From contig JAOAPR010000124.1 of NCBI GenBank assembly GCA_025463005.1, positions 1-54,803 on the forward strand: 54,803 nucleotides of DNA. The letters run 5' to 3'. Below are positions 16,879-24,367 of this stretch, piece by piece; the first letter of the stretch is position 1; each line of letters opens with the position of its first letter. The DNA is from Bryobacterales bacterium. GTDB taxonomy: Bacteria > Acidobacteriota > Terriglobia > Bryobacterales > Bryobacteraceae. Made by a program: the position numbers and the translations under genes. The notes beneath the pieces were generated by a model that saw only the letters and a list, made by a program, of their open reading frames with translations, searched no databases and was not told the DNA's origin.

Positions 16879-18147
16879 ATGCGAATTTTGCAGGCGCGTT
16901 TTTTCGGACCGGCGATGATGGCGGTCGCCGCAGTATCCCTTACGGTTTCGCTTGGCGTGGCCCAGCAAGGAGGCCAAACCGGCGGAGGCAGTACGCCAAT
17001 CACCCCAGGGAAAGGCACGCCGACTCCCACCCCTACGCCTCGACCCACGAACCAGCCGCCCAATCAGACACCCCAGACCCCCCGTCCGATTTGGATCACG
17101 GGTAGCGTGATGATGTATGACGGCGGGGCGCCCACGGAGCCCGTGACCATTGAGCGGGTCTGCTCGTCCAACTCCGTTCGGCCTGAGGGATACACCGATT
17201 CCAAGGGCCATTTCAGCTTCAATCTCGGACAGAACAACGCCATTTTTGCCGACGCCAGCACCGGTAATTTCTCCGAGCCCGGCCAGCAGGGCGGATTCAG
17301 CTCGTCGATGTCCAGCAATAGCGGTGCGACCGGAGGGATGGGGAACTCGAACCCCGACTCGGCCTATTGGGACTGCGAGATTCGCGCACGCCTGCCCGGA
17401 TATCGCTCCGATACGATTTCTCTAGCAGGCCGGCGCATGCTGGATAGTCCGGACATCGGCACGATCGTGCTCTATCCCCTCTCAAAGATTGAGGGGCTGA
17501 CCGCGAGCGCCACTTCCAGCCAGGCGCCCAAAGACGCGCGAAAGGCGTACGAAAAAGGGCTGGACAACGTCAAGAAAAACAAGCCGGATCAGGCTGAGCT
17601 GGAATTCCGCAAGGCAGTGCAAATCTATCCCAAGTACGCTGCCGGTTGGCTGGAACTTGGAAAGGCCCTGGAGCGGAGAGAGCACTATCCTGAAGCGCGC
17701 GAGGCGTACGCCAGCTCATTGGCGGCGGACTCGAAGTATGTCTATCCGTACCAGCAGCTCTACCAGATGGCGTTGCGCGAGCAAAACTGGAAGGACCTGG
17801 TCGACAAGACCGATCAGCTTCTGCATCTGGATCCCTACGAATTTCCAAGCGCTTATTACTTCAACGCGCTGGCGCATCTTCAATTGAAGGAATATGACGC
17901 TGCGGAAAAAAGCGCGCACCAGGCGGTGGAGGCGGATCGCAAGCAGTCGAATCCTAAGACGCACTATCTGTTGGGCGCGATTCTGGTCCTGAAACAGGAT
18001 TGGGCCGCAGCGGCAGCGAGCCTGCGAGCGTACCTGAAGGCCGCGCCCAACGCCGCTGACAAAGCGCAGGTGGAGAAAACCCTGGGGCAGCTCGATCAAC
18101 AAATCAGCCGTGTCCAGCTGGCTTCTCCCGCTTCCGCGCAACAATAG
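16879..18147 (+). CDS. secreted carboxypeptidase-regulatory-like and TPR protein
   Basis: A 422-residue protein with a signal peptide (FFGPAMMAVAAVSLTVSLGVAQ). A Thr/Pro-rich linker lies around residues 45-72. A beta-sandwich region follows (about 72-200: PIWITGSVMMYDG, EPVTIERVCSS, GYTDSKGHFSFNLG), matching the carboxypeptidase-regulatory-like fold. About four TPR units fill residues 215-400, for example ARKAYEKGLDNVKKNKPDQA and AAGWLELGKALERREHYPEA. Such acidobacterial proteins are envelope scaffolds of unknown partner. AGGAGG lies 9 bases before the ATG. recA follows 65 bases downstream with its own promoter. Confidence 0.82.
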   Translation: MRILQARFFGPAMMAVAAVSLTVSLGVAQQGGQTGGGSTPITPGKGTPTPTPTPRPTNQPPNQTPQTPRPIWITGSVMMYDGGAPTEPVTIERVCSSNSVRPEGYTDSKGHFSFNLGQNNAIFADASTGNFSEPGQQGGFSSSMSSNSGATGGMGNSNPDSAYWDCEIRARLPGYRSDTISLAGRRMLDSPDIGTIVLYPLSKIEGLTASATSSQAPKDARKAYEKGLDNVKKNKPDQAELEFRKAVQIYPKYAAGWLELGKALERREHYPEAREAYASSLAADSKYVYPYQQLYQMALREQNWKDLVDKTDQLLHLDPYEFPSAYYFNALAHLQLKEYDAAEKSAHQAVEADRKQSNPKTHYLLGAILVLKQDWAAAAASLRAYLKAAPNAADKAQVEKTLGQLDQQISRVQLASPASAQQ

Positions 18148-18174
18148 CCGCACAATTTGTTTTAGCCGGCGCGC

Positions 18175-18180
18175 TATAAT
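18175..18180 (+). promoter_or_regulatory. -10 box of recA
   Basis: A consensus TATAAT, 32 bases before the recA ATG. TTGTTT at 18157-18162 is only 12 bases upstream, too close for a -35. I see no LexA-type operator in the 65-base gap, so SOS control is not supported by this sequence. Confidence 0.55.
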
Positions 18181-18212
18181 TGGGGTTCCCCCGAGATCGC
18201 GAGGAACTTTCA

Positions 18213-19277
18213 ATGGACGAAAAAGAACGCGCGCGGGCCCTGAGTGCGACATTGGGCCAGATAGAGAAGCAGTTCGGAAAAGGGTCCGTGATTCGCCTGG
18301 GGGCGCAAGCGGTACAGGCCGTTCCCACCATTTCCACCGGATCGATCTCGATCGATGTGGCGCTGGGTATCGGCGGATTCCCGCGCGGGCGCATATCCGA
18401 AATCTTTGGGCCGGAATCTTCGGGTAAGACCACCGTCGCCCTGCAAGTGGCGGCCGAGGCGCAGAAGGTCGGCGGCATGGCGGCTTACATTGATGTCGAG
18501 CACGCGCTCGATCCGGTCTACGCCCGCAAACTCGGCGTAGATGTCGACAACTTGTTGGTCTCGCAACCCGATTACGGGGAACAGGCTCTGGAGATCACCA
18601 ACGCGCTGATCACCTCCGGCTCCATCGACGTGCTGGTAGTGGATTCGGTGGCGGCGCTGGTTCCCAAGGCTGAGCTCGACGGCGAAATGGGCGATAGCTT
18701 CATGGGCGTGCACGCGCGGCTGATGTCGCAGGCCATGCGCAAGCTCACCGGCATCGTTTCGAAATCGAATACCTGCCTCATTTTCATCAACCAAATTCGC
18801 GAGAAGATCGGTGTGATGTTCGGCAACCCGGAAACCACCACGGGCGGTCGCGCACTCAAGTTCTATGCCAGCGTGCGCGCCGACATCCGCCGGATCGCCG
18901 CCATCAAGGACGGCGAAACCGTAACCGGCAACCGCACCAAGATCAAAATCGTGAAGAACAAGATGGCGCCGCCGTTCCGCGAAGCCGAGTTCGACATTAT
19001 TTATGGCGAAGGCATCTCCAAGGAAGGCGATCTGGTCGACCTGGGAGTGCAGAATAATCTGATCGAGAAAAGCGGCGCCTGGTACAGCTACAACAGTGAG
19101 CGCATCGGGCAGGGCCGCGAAAACGCCAAGCAGTTCCTGCGCGAGAACTCGGATGTGTACAAGAAAATCGACACTGAGCTGCGCAAGCAACTGGGGCTGG
19201 TTCGTCCCGAGCAGCCAGTCGCCCCGCCTCCGGTGGCGGCTCCGCAGACTGTGACGGCAACGCGCGCGCGGGGATAA
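18213..19277 (+). CDS. recA: recombinase RecA
   Basis: ATP-dependent strand-exchange protein for homologous recombination, repair and SOS co-protease function. The 354-residue product starts [20 protein letters not shown]. Walker A is GPESSGKT (66-73) and Walker B lies in [19 protein letters not shown]. Loop L1 is [19 protein letters not shown], loop L2 contains [20 protein letters not shown], and [13 protein letters not shown] follows. The Pro/Val/Ala-rich C-terminal tail lacks the strongly acidic end of E. coli RecA. GAGGAA lies 7 bases before the ATG. Confidence 0.98.
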   Translation: MDEKERARALSATLGQIEKQFGKGSVIRLGAQAVQAVPTISTGSISIDVALGIGGFPRGRISEIFGPESSGKTTVALQVAAEAQKVGGMAAYIDVEHALDPVYARKLGVDVDNLLVSQPDYGEQALEITNALITSGSIDVLVVDSVAALVPKAELDGEMGDSFMGVHARLMSQAMRKLTGIVSKSNTCLIFINQIREKIGVMFGNPETTTGGRALKFYASVRADIRRIAAIKDGETVTGNRTKIKIVKNKMAPPFREAEFDIIYGEGISKEGDLVDLGVQNNLIEKSGAWYSYNSERIGQGRENAKQFLRENSDVYKKIDTELRKQLGLVRPEQPVAPPPVAAPQTVTATRARG

Positions 19278-19300
19278 ATCCCGCCCCCTCTAGTGACAAA

Positions 19301-19320
19301 GCCCCTTGCAACCAAGGGGC
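19301..19320 (+). terminator. hairpin between recA and the BON-domain gene
   Basis: A perfect 8-bp stem GCCCCTTG/CAAGGGGC with a CAAC tetraloop, 23 bases after the recA stop. No U-run follows, so it may be a weak terminator or part of the next gene's leader. Confidence 0.45.
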
Positions 19321-19356
19321 CGATCCTCGCGTCCAATGAGGTGAGGAGCTTTGATC

Positions 19357-19896
19357 ATGAGAGTTGGAAAACTACGTGGTTTTCTGGCGGCGGGCGCCCT
19401 GTTGGCGATTCCCGCGTTTGCCTACGCTTCCGGGCGCAGCGCCGAGCAGAGTGGCTCGATGGAGCAAAAAGTCCGGCACGAGCTGAACATGCTTCCGTAT
19501 TACGGCGTGTTCGATAATCTTTCGTTCCGCGTGGATGGCGGCAAGGTCACACTATTCGGGCAAGTTGCCCGTCCTGTGCTGAAGCTTGACGCGGAAAACG
19601 CGGTGAAGCATATCGAAGGGGTCAAGCAGGTGGACGATCAAATCGAAGTCCTGCCGCTGTCGTCCTTCGACAATGACATTCGTCTGCGCGCGTATCGCGC
19701 CATTTACGGATTTGGCCCGTTAAATCGTTATGCGATGGGCACGCATCCGTCGATCCACATCCTTGTTAAAAACGGGAACGTGACCCTGGCAGGTGTGGTC
19801 GCGAACTCGATGGACCGCAACCTGGCATACGTGCGAGCCAACGGAGTTCCGGGCGCCTTTTCGGTAACTAACGAGCTGCGCGTCGAACACAACTAA
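19357..19896 (+). CDS. secreted protein with two BON domains
   Basis: A 179-residue periplasmic protein with a signal peptide (GFLAAGALLAIPAFAYASG). It has two BON domains of about 70 residues: one around FDNLSFRVDGGKVTLFGQVARPVLKLDAENAVKHIEGVKQV, the other around PSIHILVKNGNVTLAGVVANSMDRNLAYVRANGVPGAFSV. Each keeps the central glycine and the hydrophobic pattern V-L-G-V. BON domains contact phospholipid membranes (OsmY, DolP), so an envelope-protective role is likely. The ATG at 19357 is chosen because GAGGAG is 8 bases upstream. A terminator and a hairpin array follow. Confidence 0.86.
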   Translation: MRVGKLRGFLAAGALLAIPAFAYASGRSAEQSGSMEQKVRHELNMLPYYGVFDNLSFRVDGGKVTLFGQVARPVLKLDAENAVKHIEGVKQVDDQIEVLPLSSFDNDIRLRAYRAIYGFGPLNRYAMGTHPSIHILVKNGNVTLAGVVANSMDRNLAYVRANGVPGAFSVTNELRVEHN

Positions 19897-19963
19897 CGTA
19901 CGACCTCGGATCACCCGGACGCAGTCACCCCCCACGCTCGCGGGGGATTCCGGGTTCGATCCA

Positions 19964-19997
19964 CGGCGGCCCAATCGCCTCCTGATTCGGGCCGCCG
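19964..19997 (+). terminator. rho-independent terminator of the BON-domain gene
   Basis: Stem CGGCGGCCC/GGGCCGCCG (9 bp) with a 16-base loop, followed within 4 bases by ATTTTTT. It lies between the BON gene and the repeat array. Confidence 0.75.
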
Positions 19998-20009
19998 CTC
20001 TATTTTTTA

Positions 20010-20312
20010 GTTAATCGCGCACAACGCAGCGCGGTGCAAGCAATATCCAACGCAGGGAGTGCACCGCGCGCTGTGCGCTCTGTACTGTTAATCGCGCACA
20101 ACGCCGCGCGGCGCAAGCGATATCCAACGCAGGGAGTGCACCGCGCGCTGTGCGCTCCATACTGTTAATCGCGCACAACGCAGCGCGGCGCAAGCAAATA
20201 TCCAACGCAGGGGAGTGCGCCGCGCACTGTGCGCTCCATACTGTTAATCGCGCACAACGCCGCGCGGTGCAAGCAATATCCAACGCAGGGAGTGCACCGC
20301 GCGCTGTGCGCT
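20010..20312. repeat. array of four tandem palindromic (hairpin) repeats
   Basis: Four units with starts at 20010, 20087, 20164 and 20243 (periods 77, 77, 79). Each holds a 62-64-base hairpin (20017-20078, 20094-20155, 20171-20234, 20250-20311) joined by a spacer of about 15 bases ending GTTAATC. Arms: GCGCACA, 5-nt internal loop (ACGCA or ACGCC), GCGCGGTGCA, loop of about 21 bases around AATATCCAACGCAGGG, TGCACCGCGC, 2-nt internal loop, TGTGCGC. Unit 3 has GCGCGGCGCA facing TGCGCCGCGC, a compensatory T-A to C-G change. Unit 2 carries only one side of it. The array fills the gap between convergent genes and holds no credible ORF. Confidence 0.92.
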
Positions 20313-20329
20313 CTTTGGTTTTACTTCCT

Positions 20330-21568
20330 TTACCCTGCGAGCGCCTGCTCGAAATCCGCCAGTAGATCTCGCCAGTCTTCGATTCCGATCGATACCCGCA
20401 CCAGTCCATCGGTCACGCCCACCTCGGCTGACTGCGCCTCGGTGAAACCGGAATGCGTAGTCGTCTTGGGATGGCACACCAGCGTCTCGACGCCGCCCAG
20501 CGACACGGCATTGTAAGCCAAGCGGAGCTTGCGCAGAAAGTCGAACGCCGCGGGCTTGCCGCCGTGAAGCTCCACGGAAAACATCGCGCCGGGAAAATCG
20601 CACTGCTCGAGACGGATGCGGATCTGGCCGGCGTCGTCAAACAGGGAAGGGTAGTACATCTTGCGGACTTTGGGGTGCGATGCCAACCGCTCGGCGATGC
20701 GCTGCGCGTTCTTGCTGGCCCGGTTCATGCGCAGCCCCACCGTCGGGAGCCGCGACGCCAGTATCCAGCATTCGTCCGGCTGCAGGATATTGCCGAACAG
20801 GTTGCGCTTCAGGCGCATCTTGCGGATCAGCTCGGGATCTTTCGCCAGCACGACACCGCCGATCAAATCGCTGAATCCCGATAGATATTTTGTCGCGGAG
20901 TACAAAATCAAATCCGCGCCAAGATCGTGAGGATGTTGAAAGGTGGGGCCGAGCAGCGTGTTGTCGACCATCACCAGCGGCGGCTCGCCTTTACGCCTTG
21001 AGCCTGCCGTCGCGGCTGAGCGGATATCCGTCATGGTCAGCGTTGGATTCGCCGGCGTTTCGATGAGGATCACGCGCAGATTCTCGGTGGTGCGAATCGC
21101 GTCCTCGATGGCCGCGGTGTCTCCGGCCTGCACCGCGATACCTGAGACACCCCAGGAGTCGAGAAATCCCTCAATGAGCGACTGCGTGCCGCCGTAAATT
21201 GGCACGGTGTACAAGACGGTGTCGCCTGGCCGGAGAAAGGTGAATAAGGCCGTGGTGATCGCGGCCATGCCGGAGTTGAAGACCAGCGCGGCCTGCGCGC
21301 CCTTCTCAAGCGGCACGATTTGGCTCTCGAGAATCTCGGCGTTGGGGTGATTGAAGCGGGAATAGACCAGGTCGGACTGTTCCCCGGGTTCCGGCTTGGC
21401 CCGTCCGGCTAGGAGGTCAAAGGCGCGCTCAGCCCTTTCCGGACTTGAGAACACATACGTGGAACTTCGAAACACGGCCGGCCGAGCCGAGCCGACCGAT
21501 AAACGCGGATCGAATCCGCGCGTAAGCACTTCTGTGGAAGATCGCAAGCCTGTCTTTTCTTCTGCCAT
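20330..21568 (-). CDS. trans-sulfuration-family PLP enzyme (methionine gamma-lyase or cystathionine synthase/lyase type)
   Basis: A 412-residue fold-type I PLP enzyme of the Cys/Met metabolism family. YSRFNHPNAEILESQI binds phosphate from the partner subunit, FNSGMAAITTAL is the cofactor glycine loop, and the Schiff-base lysine is in LYSATKYLSGFSDLIGG. ETLVCHPKTTTHSGF and GLVRVSIGIEDWRDLLADF close the domain. Substrate specificity cannot be read from these motifs: methionine gamma-lyase, cystathionine gamma-synthase and gamma-lyase are all possible. Start at ATG 21568 (a TTG precedes it). TACACT lies 8 bases upstream. The stop is 18 bases from the hairpin array. Confidence 0.85.
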   Translation of the reverse strand: MAEEKTGLRSSTEVLTRGFDPRLSVGSARPAVFRSSTYVFSSPERAERAFDLLAGRAKPEPGEQSDLVYSRFNHPNAEILESQIVPLEKGAQAALVFNSGMAAITTALFTFLRPGDTVLYTVPIYGGTQSLIEGFLDSWGVSGIAVQAGDTAAIEDAIRTTENLRVILIETPANPTLTMTDIRSAATAGSRRKGEPPLVMVDNTLLGPTFQHPHDLGADLILYSATKYLSGFSDLIGGVVLAKDPELIRKMRLKRNLFGNILQPDECWILASRLPTVGLRMNRASKNAQRIAERLASHPKVRKMYYPSLFDDAGQIRIRLEQCDFPGAMFSVELHGGKPAAFDFLRKLRLAYNAVSLGGVETLVCHPKTTTHSGFTEAQSAEVGVTDGLVRVSIGIEDWRDLLADFEQALAG

Positions 21569-21612
21569 CAATTAGAAGTGTACTCCCCGGTACCCCGTGG
21601 GCAGCCCTGGCA

Positions 21613-21637
21613 GACGTCCTTAGTACGTTCGTACGTC
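21613..21637. promoter_or_regulatory. nested inverted repeat in a divergent promoter region
   Basis: GACGT (21613-21617) and ACGTC (21633-21637) flank GTACG-TT-CGTAC (21623-21634). It lies between the PLP enzyme gene and the divergent MerR-like gene, and could be an operator. There is no sequence evidence for the binding protein. Confidence 0.35.
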
Positions 21638-21673
21638 AGGCGATACGCAGGCCTAAATAAGCGCTATTGCTAA

Positions 21674-21702
21674 TTGGGCCGCTCACCTCGCACCCCTACA
21701 AT
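21674..21702 (+). promoter_or_regulatory. promoter of the small MerR-like gene, leaderless
   Basis: -35 TTGGGC (21674-21679), a 17-base spacer, and -10 TACAAT (21697-21702), then 6 bases to the ATG at 21709. This is the clearest leaderless promoter in the window. Confidence 0.65.
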
Positions 21703-21708
21703 GCCCAT

Positions 21709-21933
21709 ATGAGCGTGCAGGTTAGTAGCAGACCGGGCAAAGGACAGTACTCGGAAGCGGAGGCTGCCGAGGAGTTGGGTATTTCGGTGCTGCAGCTTCG
21801 CACCATGATCCGCAGCCACGTGGTGGATCGCGACGAGGACCTGAACAACGTCCCAGTCACGACCTTCCAGCCGTCGGACCTGCTTATATTGCGCCTGCTC
21901 ACCGGCATGCCGACGGGCTCGAACGCGCAGTAA
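21709..21933 (+). CDS. small MerR-like helix-turn-helix protein
   Basis: A 74-residue protein. YSEAEAAEELGISVLQLRTMIRSHV looks like the N-terminal winged HTH of MerR or excisionase-type proteins, where a tyrosine/serine start and AAEELGIS-x2-LR form the recognition helix. FQPSDLLILRLLTG resembles the second MerR helix. No effector or dimerisation domain exists. It could regulate the divergent PLP enzyme gene or the downstream dehydrogenase. The ATG follows a good promoter by 6 bases and no Shine-Dalgarno is present. Confidence 0.7.
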   Translation: MSVQVSSRPGKGQYSEAEAAEELGISVLQLRTMIRSHVVDRDEDLNNVPVTTFQPSDLLILRLLTGMPTGSNAQ

Positions 21934-21978
21934 TTGCTAGAATCGTAGCTTCCTAGAATCCCTCAGGAGGCTCTCCCT

Positions 21979-22872
21979 TTGGCACAACTCGGTTTTCTCG
22001 GTCTCGGCATCATGGGGTATCGTATGGCCGGCCATCTTCTCAAGGCGGGTCACGATGTCGCCCTGTGGTCGCACACCGGCAACAAAGCGCAGCAACTCGC
22101 GAAATCAGGCAAAGGCACAGCCTGCGCGACGCCGCGTGAAGTGGCGGAGCGTGCCGACTGTATTTTCTATTGCGTCGGCGATACCACCATGGCGCGGCAG
22201 ATTACGCTCGGATCCGGCGGTTTGATCGAAGCGGTTCGCAAGGACGCGATCATTTGCGATTGCAGCACCATCGCTCCCGCCGCCAGCCTGGAAATCAATA
22301 CTGCATTCGCGGCCAAGGGCGCCCATTTCCTCGATTCGCCCGTGACCGGCTCCACAGGCGGCGCCGAAAAGGCGGCGCTGACGTTTATGATCGGCGGCGA
22401 CAAAGCCGTTTTCGATCGCGCCAAGCCCTATATGGAGATCATGGGCAAGCTGTTTTACTATTGCGGCCCGGCGGGCCAAGGCTTAAAGGCCAAGGTCACG
22501 CAGAATCTGGTCGGAGCCAGCATCCTGCAATCGTTCTGCGAAGGGATCGTGCTGGCGACCAAGGCTGGGATCGCACCCGAGCTGATGATCGAGATTCTGG
22601 AAAACAGCGCCGCCAAGAGCGGGCTGGCGTCCTATAAGGCTCCCTTCATCCTGAACCGGGACTTCACTACCAATTTCTCGACCAAATGGATGCACAAGGA
22701 TGTCGGGTTCGCCCTGGAACTGGCGAAATCATTAGACTTACCACTCCCGATGACCGCTGTCACAGAGCAGATGTTGCAAGCGACGATCGCTAACGGTTGG
22801 GGGGATGACGATTTCTGCTCCGCCATCCGTGTTTTGGAAGACTGGGCGCACGTTGTTGTCAAAAAGTCGTAA
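21979..22872 (+). CDS. NAD(P)-dependent beta-hydroxyacid dehydrogenase family protein
   Basis: A 297-residue member of the 3-hydroxyisobutyrate dehydrogenase / glyoxylate and succinic-semialdehyde reductase family. The Rossmann motif FLGLGIMGYRMAGHLLKAGH is at the N-terminus. DCSTIAPAASLEI and FLDSPVTGSTGGAEKAALTFMIGG form the substrate site. The catalytic lysine is in GQGLKAKVTQNLVGAS, and KDVGFALELAKSLDLPLPMT ends the family signature. Which hydroxyacid it acts on is not evident. It starts with TTG, supported by AGGAGG 8 bases upstream. Confidence 0.87.
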   Translation: MAQLGFLGLGIMGYRMAGHLLKAGHDVALWSHTGNKAQQLAKSGKGTACATPREVAERADCIFYCVGDTTMARQITLGSGGLIEAVRKDAIICDCSTIAPAASLEINTAFAAKGAHFLDSPVTGSTGGAEKAALTFMIGGDKAVFDRAKPYMEIMGKLFYYCGPAGQGLKAKVTQNLVGASILQSFCEGIVLATKAGIAPELMIEILENSAAKSGLASYKAPFILNRDFTTNFSTKWMHKDVGFALELAKSLDLPLPMTAVTEQMLQATIANGWGDDDFCSAIRVLEDWAHVVVKKS

Positions 22873-22912
22873 GAAACAGAGGTTTAGGGTCCGAGGCTAA
22901 ACTAGCATCTTA

Positions 22913-22924
22913 CTTGTTAACAAG
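22913..22924. promoter_or_regulatory. perfect 12-bp palindrome
   Basis: CTTGTTAACAAG lies in an unusually AT-rich stretch between the dehydrogenase and dxr. It is a candidate operator for the downstream promoter; the binder is unknown. Confidence 0.35.
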
Positions 22925-22962
22925 CAGTTACAAAAATTTATTTAGCCCTATACAAAAAACTG

Positions 22963-22991
22963 TTGCGTTCCTAGGGGAAGTATACTAATAT
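22963..22991 (+). promoter_or_regulatory. promoter upstream of the candidate structured RNA
   Basis: -35 TTGCGT (22963-22968), a 17-base spacer and -10 TAATAT (22986-22991). The predicted transcription start near 22998 is at the foot of a long hairpin. Confidence 0.5.
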
Positions 22992-22997
22992 TGGAAT

Positions 22998-23070
22998 CAA
23001 GCCGGGGAGGAAACTCCCACCAAAGCGAGACTAACCTCAATAAAGACCCCTGAAGCAACCTCCCCGGCGC
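22998..23070 (+). ncRNA. candidate structured RNA or 5' leader upstream of dxr
   Basis: GCCGGGGAGG (23001-23010) pairs perfectly with CCTCCCCGGC (23059-23068), closing a 48-base loop. Within it GGGAG-GAAA-CTCCC can form a competing GNRA-capped hairpin, so two exclusive folds exist. A promoter with 17-base spacing ends just before it. No ORF follows the SD-like GGGGAGG. It could be a small RNA or a regulatory leader, although dxr also has its own -10 box. I recognise no known RNA family; the 3' end is a guess. Confidence 0.4.
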
Positions 23071-23142
23071 CCCTTCAAAAAGAAACTTCCCAAACAAAAA
23101 CAAGCACAGCAAGCGGGCAGGCGGATGCTATTATCGGAGCGA

Positions 23143-24345
23143 GTGACACTCCTGACCCTTCTGGGATCCACTGGATCTATTGGTACCAGCACCCTTGATG
23201 TAGTCCGGATGTGGCCGGATCGCTTCGGCATCTATGCGCTGGTGGCCGGCAGAAACGTCCAACTGCTCGCGCGTCAAATCGCTGAATTCAAACCGAAAGT
23301 AGCCGTGGTGGCCGATGGAACCGCGCTGGCGGAACTGCGAGCGACGCTCCAGGCGCAGAATGTTCCCATGCCCGAATTGGCTGCGGGTTCACAAGCTCGC
23401 ATTGACGCCGCCACCGCGCCGGAAGCCGGCTTCGTGATGTCGGCGATCGTCGGCGTGGACGGCCTGGAGGCCACCTACGAGGCGGTTCGCCGCAAGAAAC
23501 GTGTCGGACTGGCCAACAAGGAAGTGCTGGTCGCGGGCGGGGAACTGGTGATGCAAGCACGCCGCGAATCGGGTGCCGAGCTGATTCCAGTGGACAGCGA
23601 ACATAACGGGGCGCACCAATGTTTGCGGGCCGGCCTAAGGCAGGAAGTTTCGAAATTGATTTTGACCGCGTCGGGCGGTCCATTCAGGCGGCTGCCGAGA
23701 GAGCAGCTCGCCGGTGTGACTCCAGAACAGGCCCTGAATCATCCAACCTGGAAGATGGGAAAGCGGATCACGATCGATTCCGCGACATTGATGAATAAGG
23801 GGTTCGAGGTAATCGAAGCCTGCTGGCTGTTTGATTTTCCGCCGAAGGATGTAGAAGTTGTCGTGCATCCGGAATCAAAGGTTCACGCGCTGGTGGAATA
23901 CTTGGACGGCAGCGTCATCGCACAGGTGTGCGCTACAGACATGCGGATGCCCATTCAATACGCGCTGACTTACCCCGAGAGGGCGGCAGCTCCGGTACCG
24001 CGCCTGGACTGGAGCCAAACCGCGCAATGGAGCTTCGAACCGCCGGATTATCAGAAATTTCCGCTGCTCCGGATGGCCTATGAGGCTGTATCGGCGGGCG
24101 GGTCGGCTGCTGCTACGCTAAATGCAGCCGATGAGATTGCGGTGGAGGCGTTCCTGGCCGGAAAAATTCCATTTCCCGGGATCGCGGCGACGGTAGCCGA
24201 GTGTTTGGAACAAGTTCCCGTGCGGCAGCTAACCTCCGTGGCCGAAGTACTGGAACTGGATCGCGAGTCGCGGCGGGTGGCTCAGCAAGTAATCGGGTCG
24301 CGCTGGGGTGAAATAGTCCAAACCGGAGTGGCCGCGCGTACGTAA
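23143..24345 (+). CDS. dxr: 1-deoxy-D-xylulose-5-phosphate reductoisomerase
   Basis: Second enzyme of the MEP isoprenoid pathway (DXP to MEP, NADPH and divalent metal); upstream of hopanoid precursors. Starting at GTG 23143 the product is 400 residues, MTLLTLLGSTGSIGTSTLDVV, the usual Dxr N-terminus. GLANKEVLVAGGELV and IPVDSEHNGAHQCL hold the metal and substrate ligands. LTASGGPFR, NHPTWKMGKRITIDSATLMNKG and EVVVHPESKVHALVEYLDGS are conserved. The second Asn-Gly in SEHNGAH differs slightly from the common SEHSAIF. TATTAT lies 8 bases before the GTG. An ATG at 23125 would add six residues. rseP follows 22 bases later, a common pairing. Confidence 0.95.
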   Translation: MTLLTLLGSTGSIGTSTLDVVRMWPDRFGIYALVAGRNVQLLARQIAEFKPKVAVVADGTALAELRATLQAQNVPMPELAAGSQARIDAATAPEAGFVMSAIVGVDGLEATYEAVRRKKRVGLANKEVLVAGGELVMQARRESGAELIPVDSEHNGAHQCLRAGLRQEVSKLILTASGGPFRRLPREQLAGVTPEQALNHPTWKMGKRITIDSATLMNKGFEVIEACWLFDFPPKDVEVVVHPESKVHALVEYLDGSVIAQVCATDMRMPIQYALTYPERAAAPVPRLDWSQTAQWSFEPPDYQKFPLLRMAYEAVSAGGSAAATLNAADEIAVEAFLAGKIPFPGIAATVAECLEQVPVRQLTSVAEVLELDRESRRVAQQVIGSRWGEIVQTGVAART

Positions 24346-24367
24346 ACTATAAATAGAGTAACGGGCA

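Noticed and set aside
18157-18180. TTGTTT as the -35 element of recA
   Set aside because: Only 12 bases separate it from TATAAT, too short for sigma-70; no LexA operator was found either.
19945-19975. tRNA-like T-arm (CCGGG-TTCGATC-CACGG)
   Set aside because: It looks like the 3' end of a tRNA, but no matching acceptor strand, anticodon arm or D-arm exists upstream, and the following bases form a terminator stem.
20010-20312. CRISPR array
   Set aside because: Units are 62-64-base hairpins with spacers of about 15 nearly identical bases, and there are no cas genes.
20011-20409. Minus-strand open frames across the hairpin array
   Set aside because: They merely translate the repeats (ALPALDIACAARR-type peptides) and have no start signal or homology.
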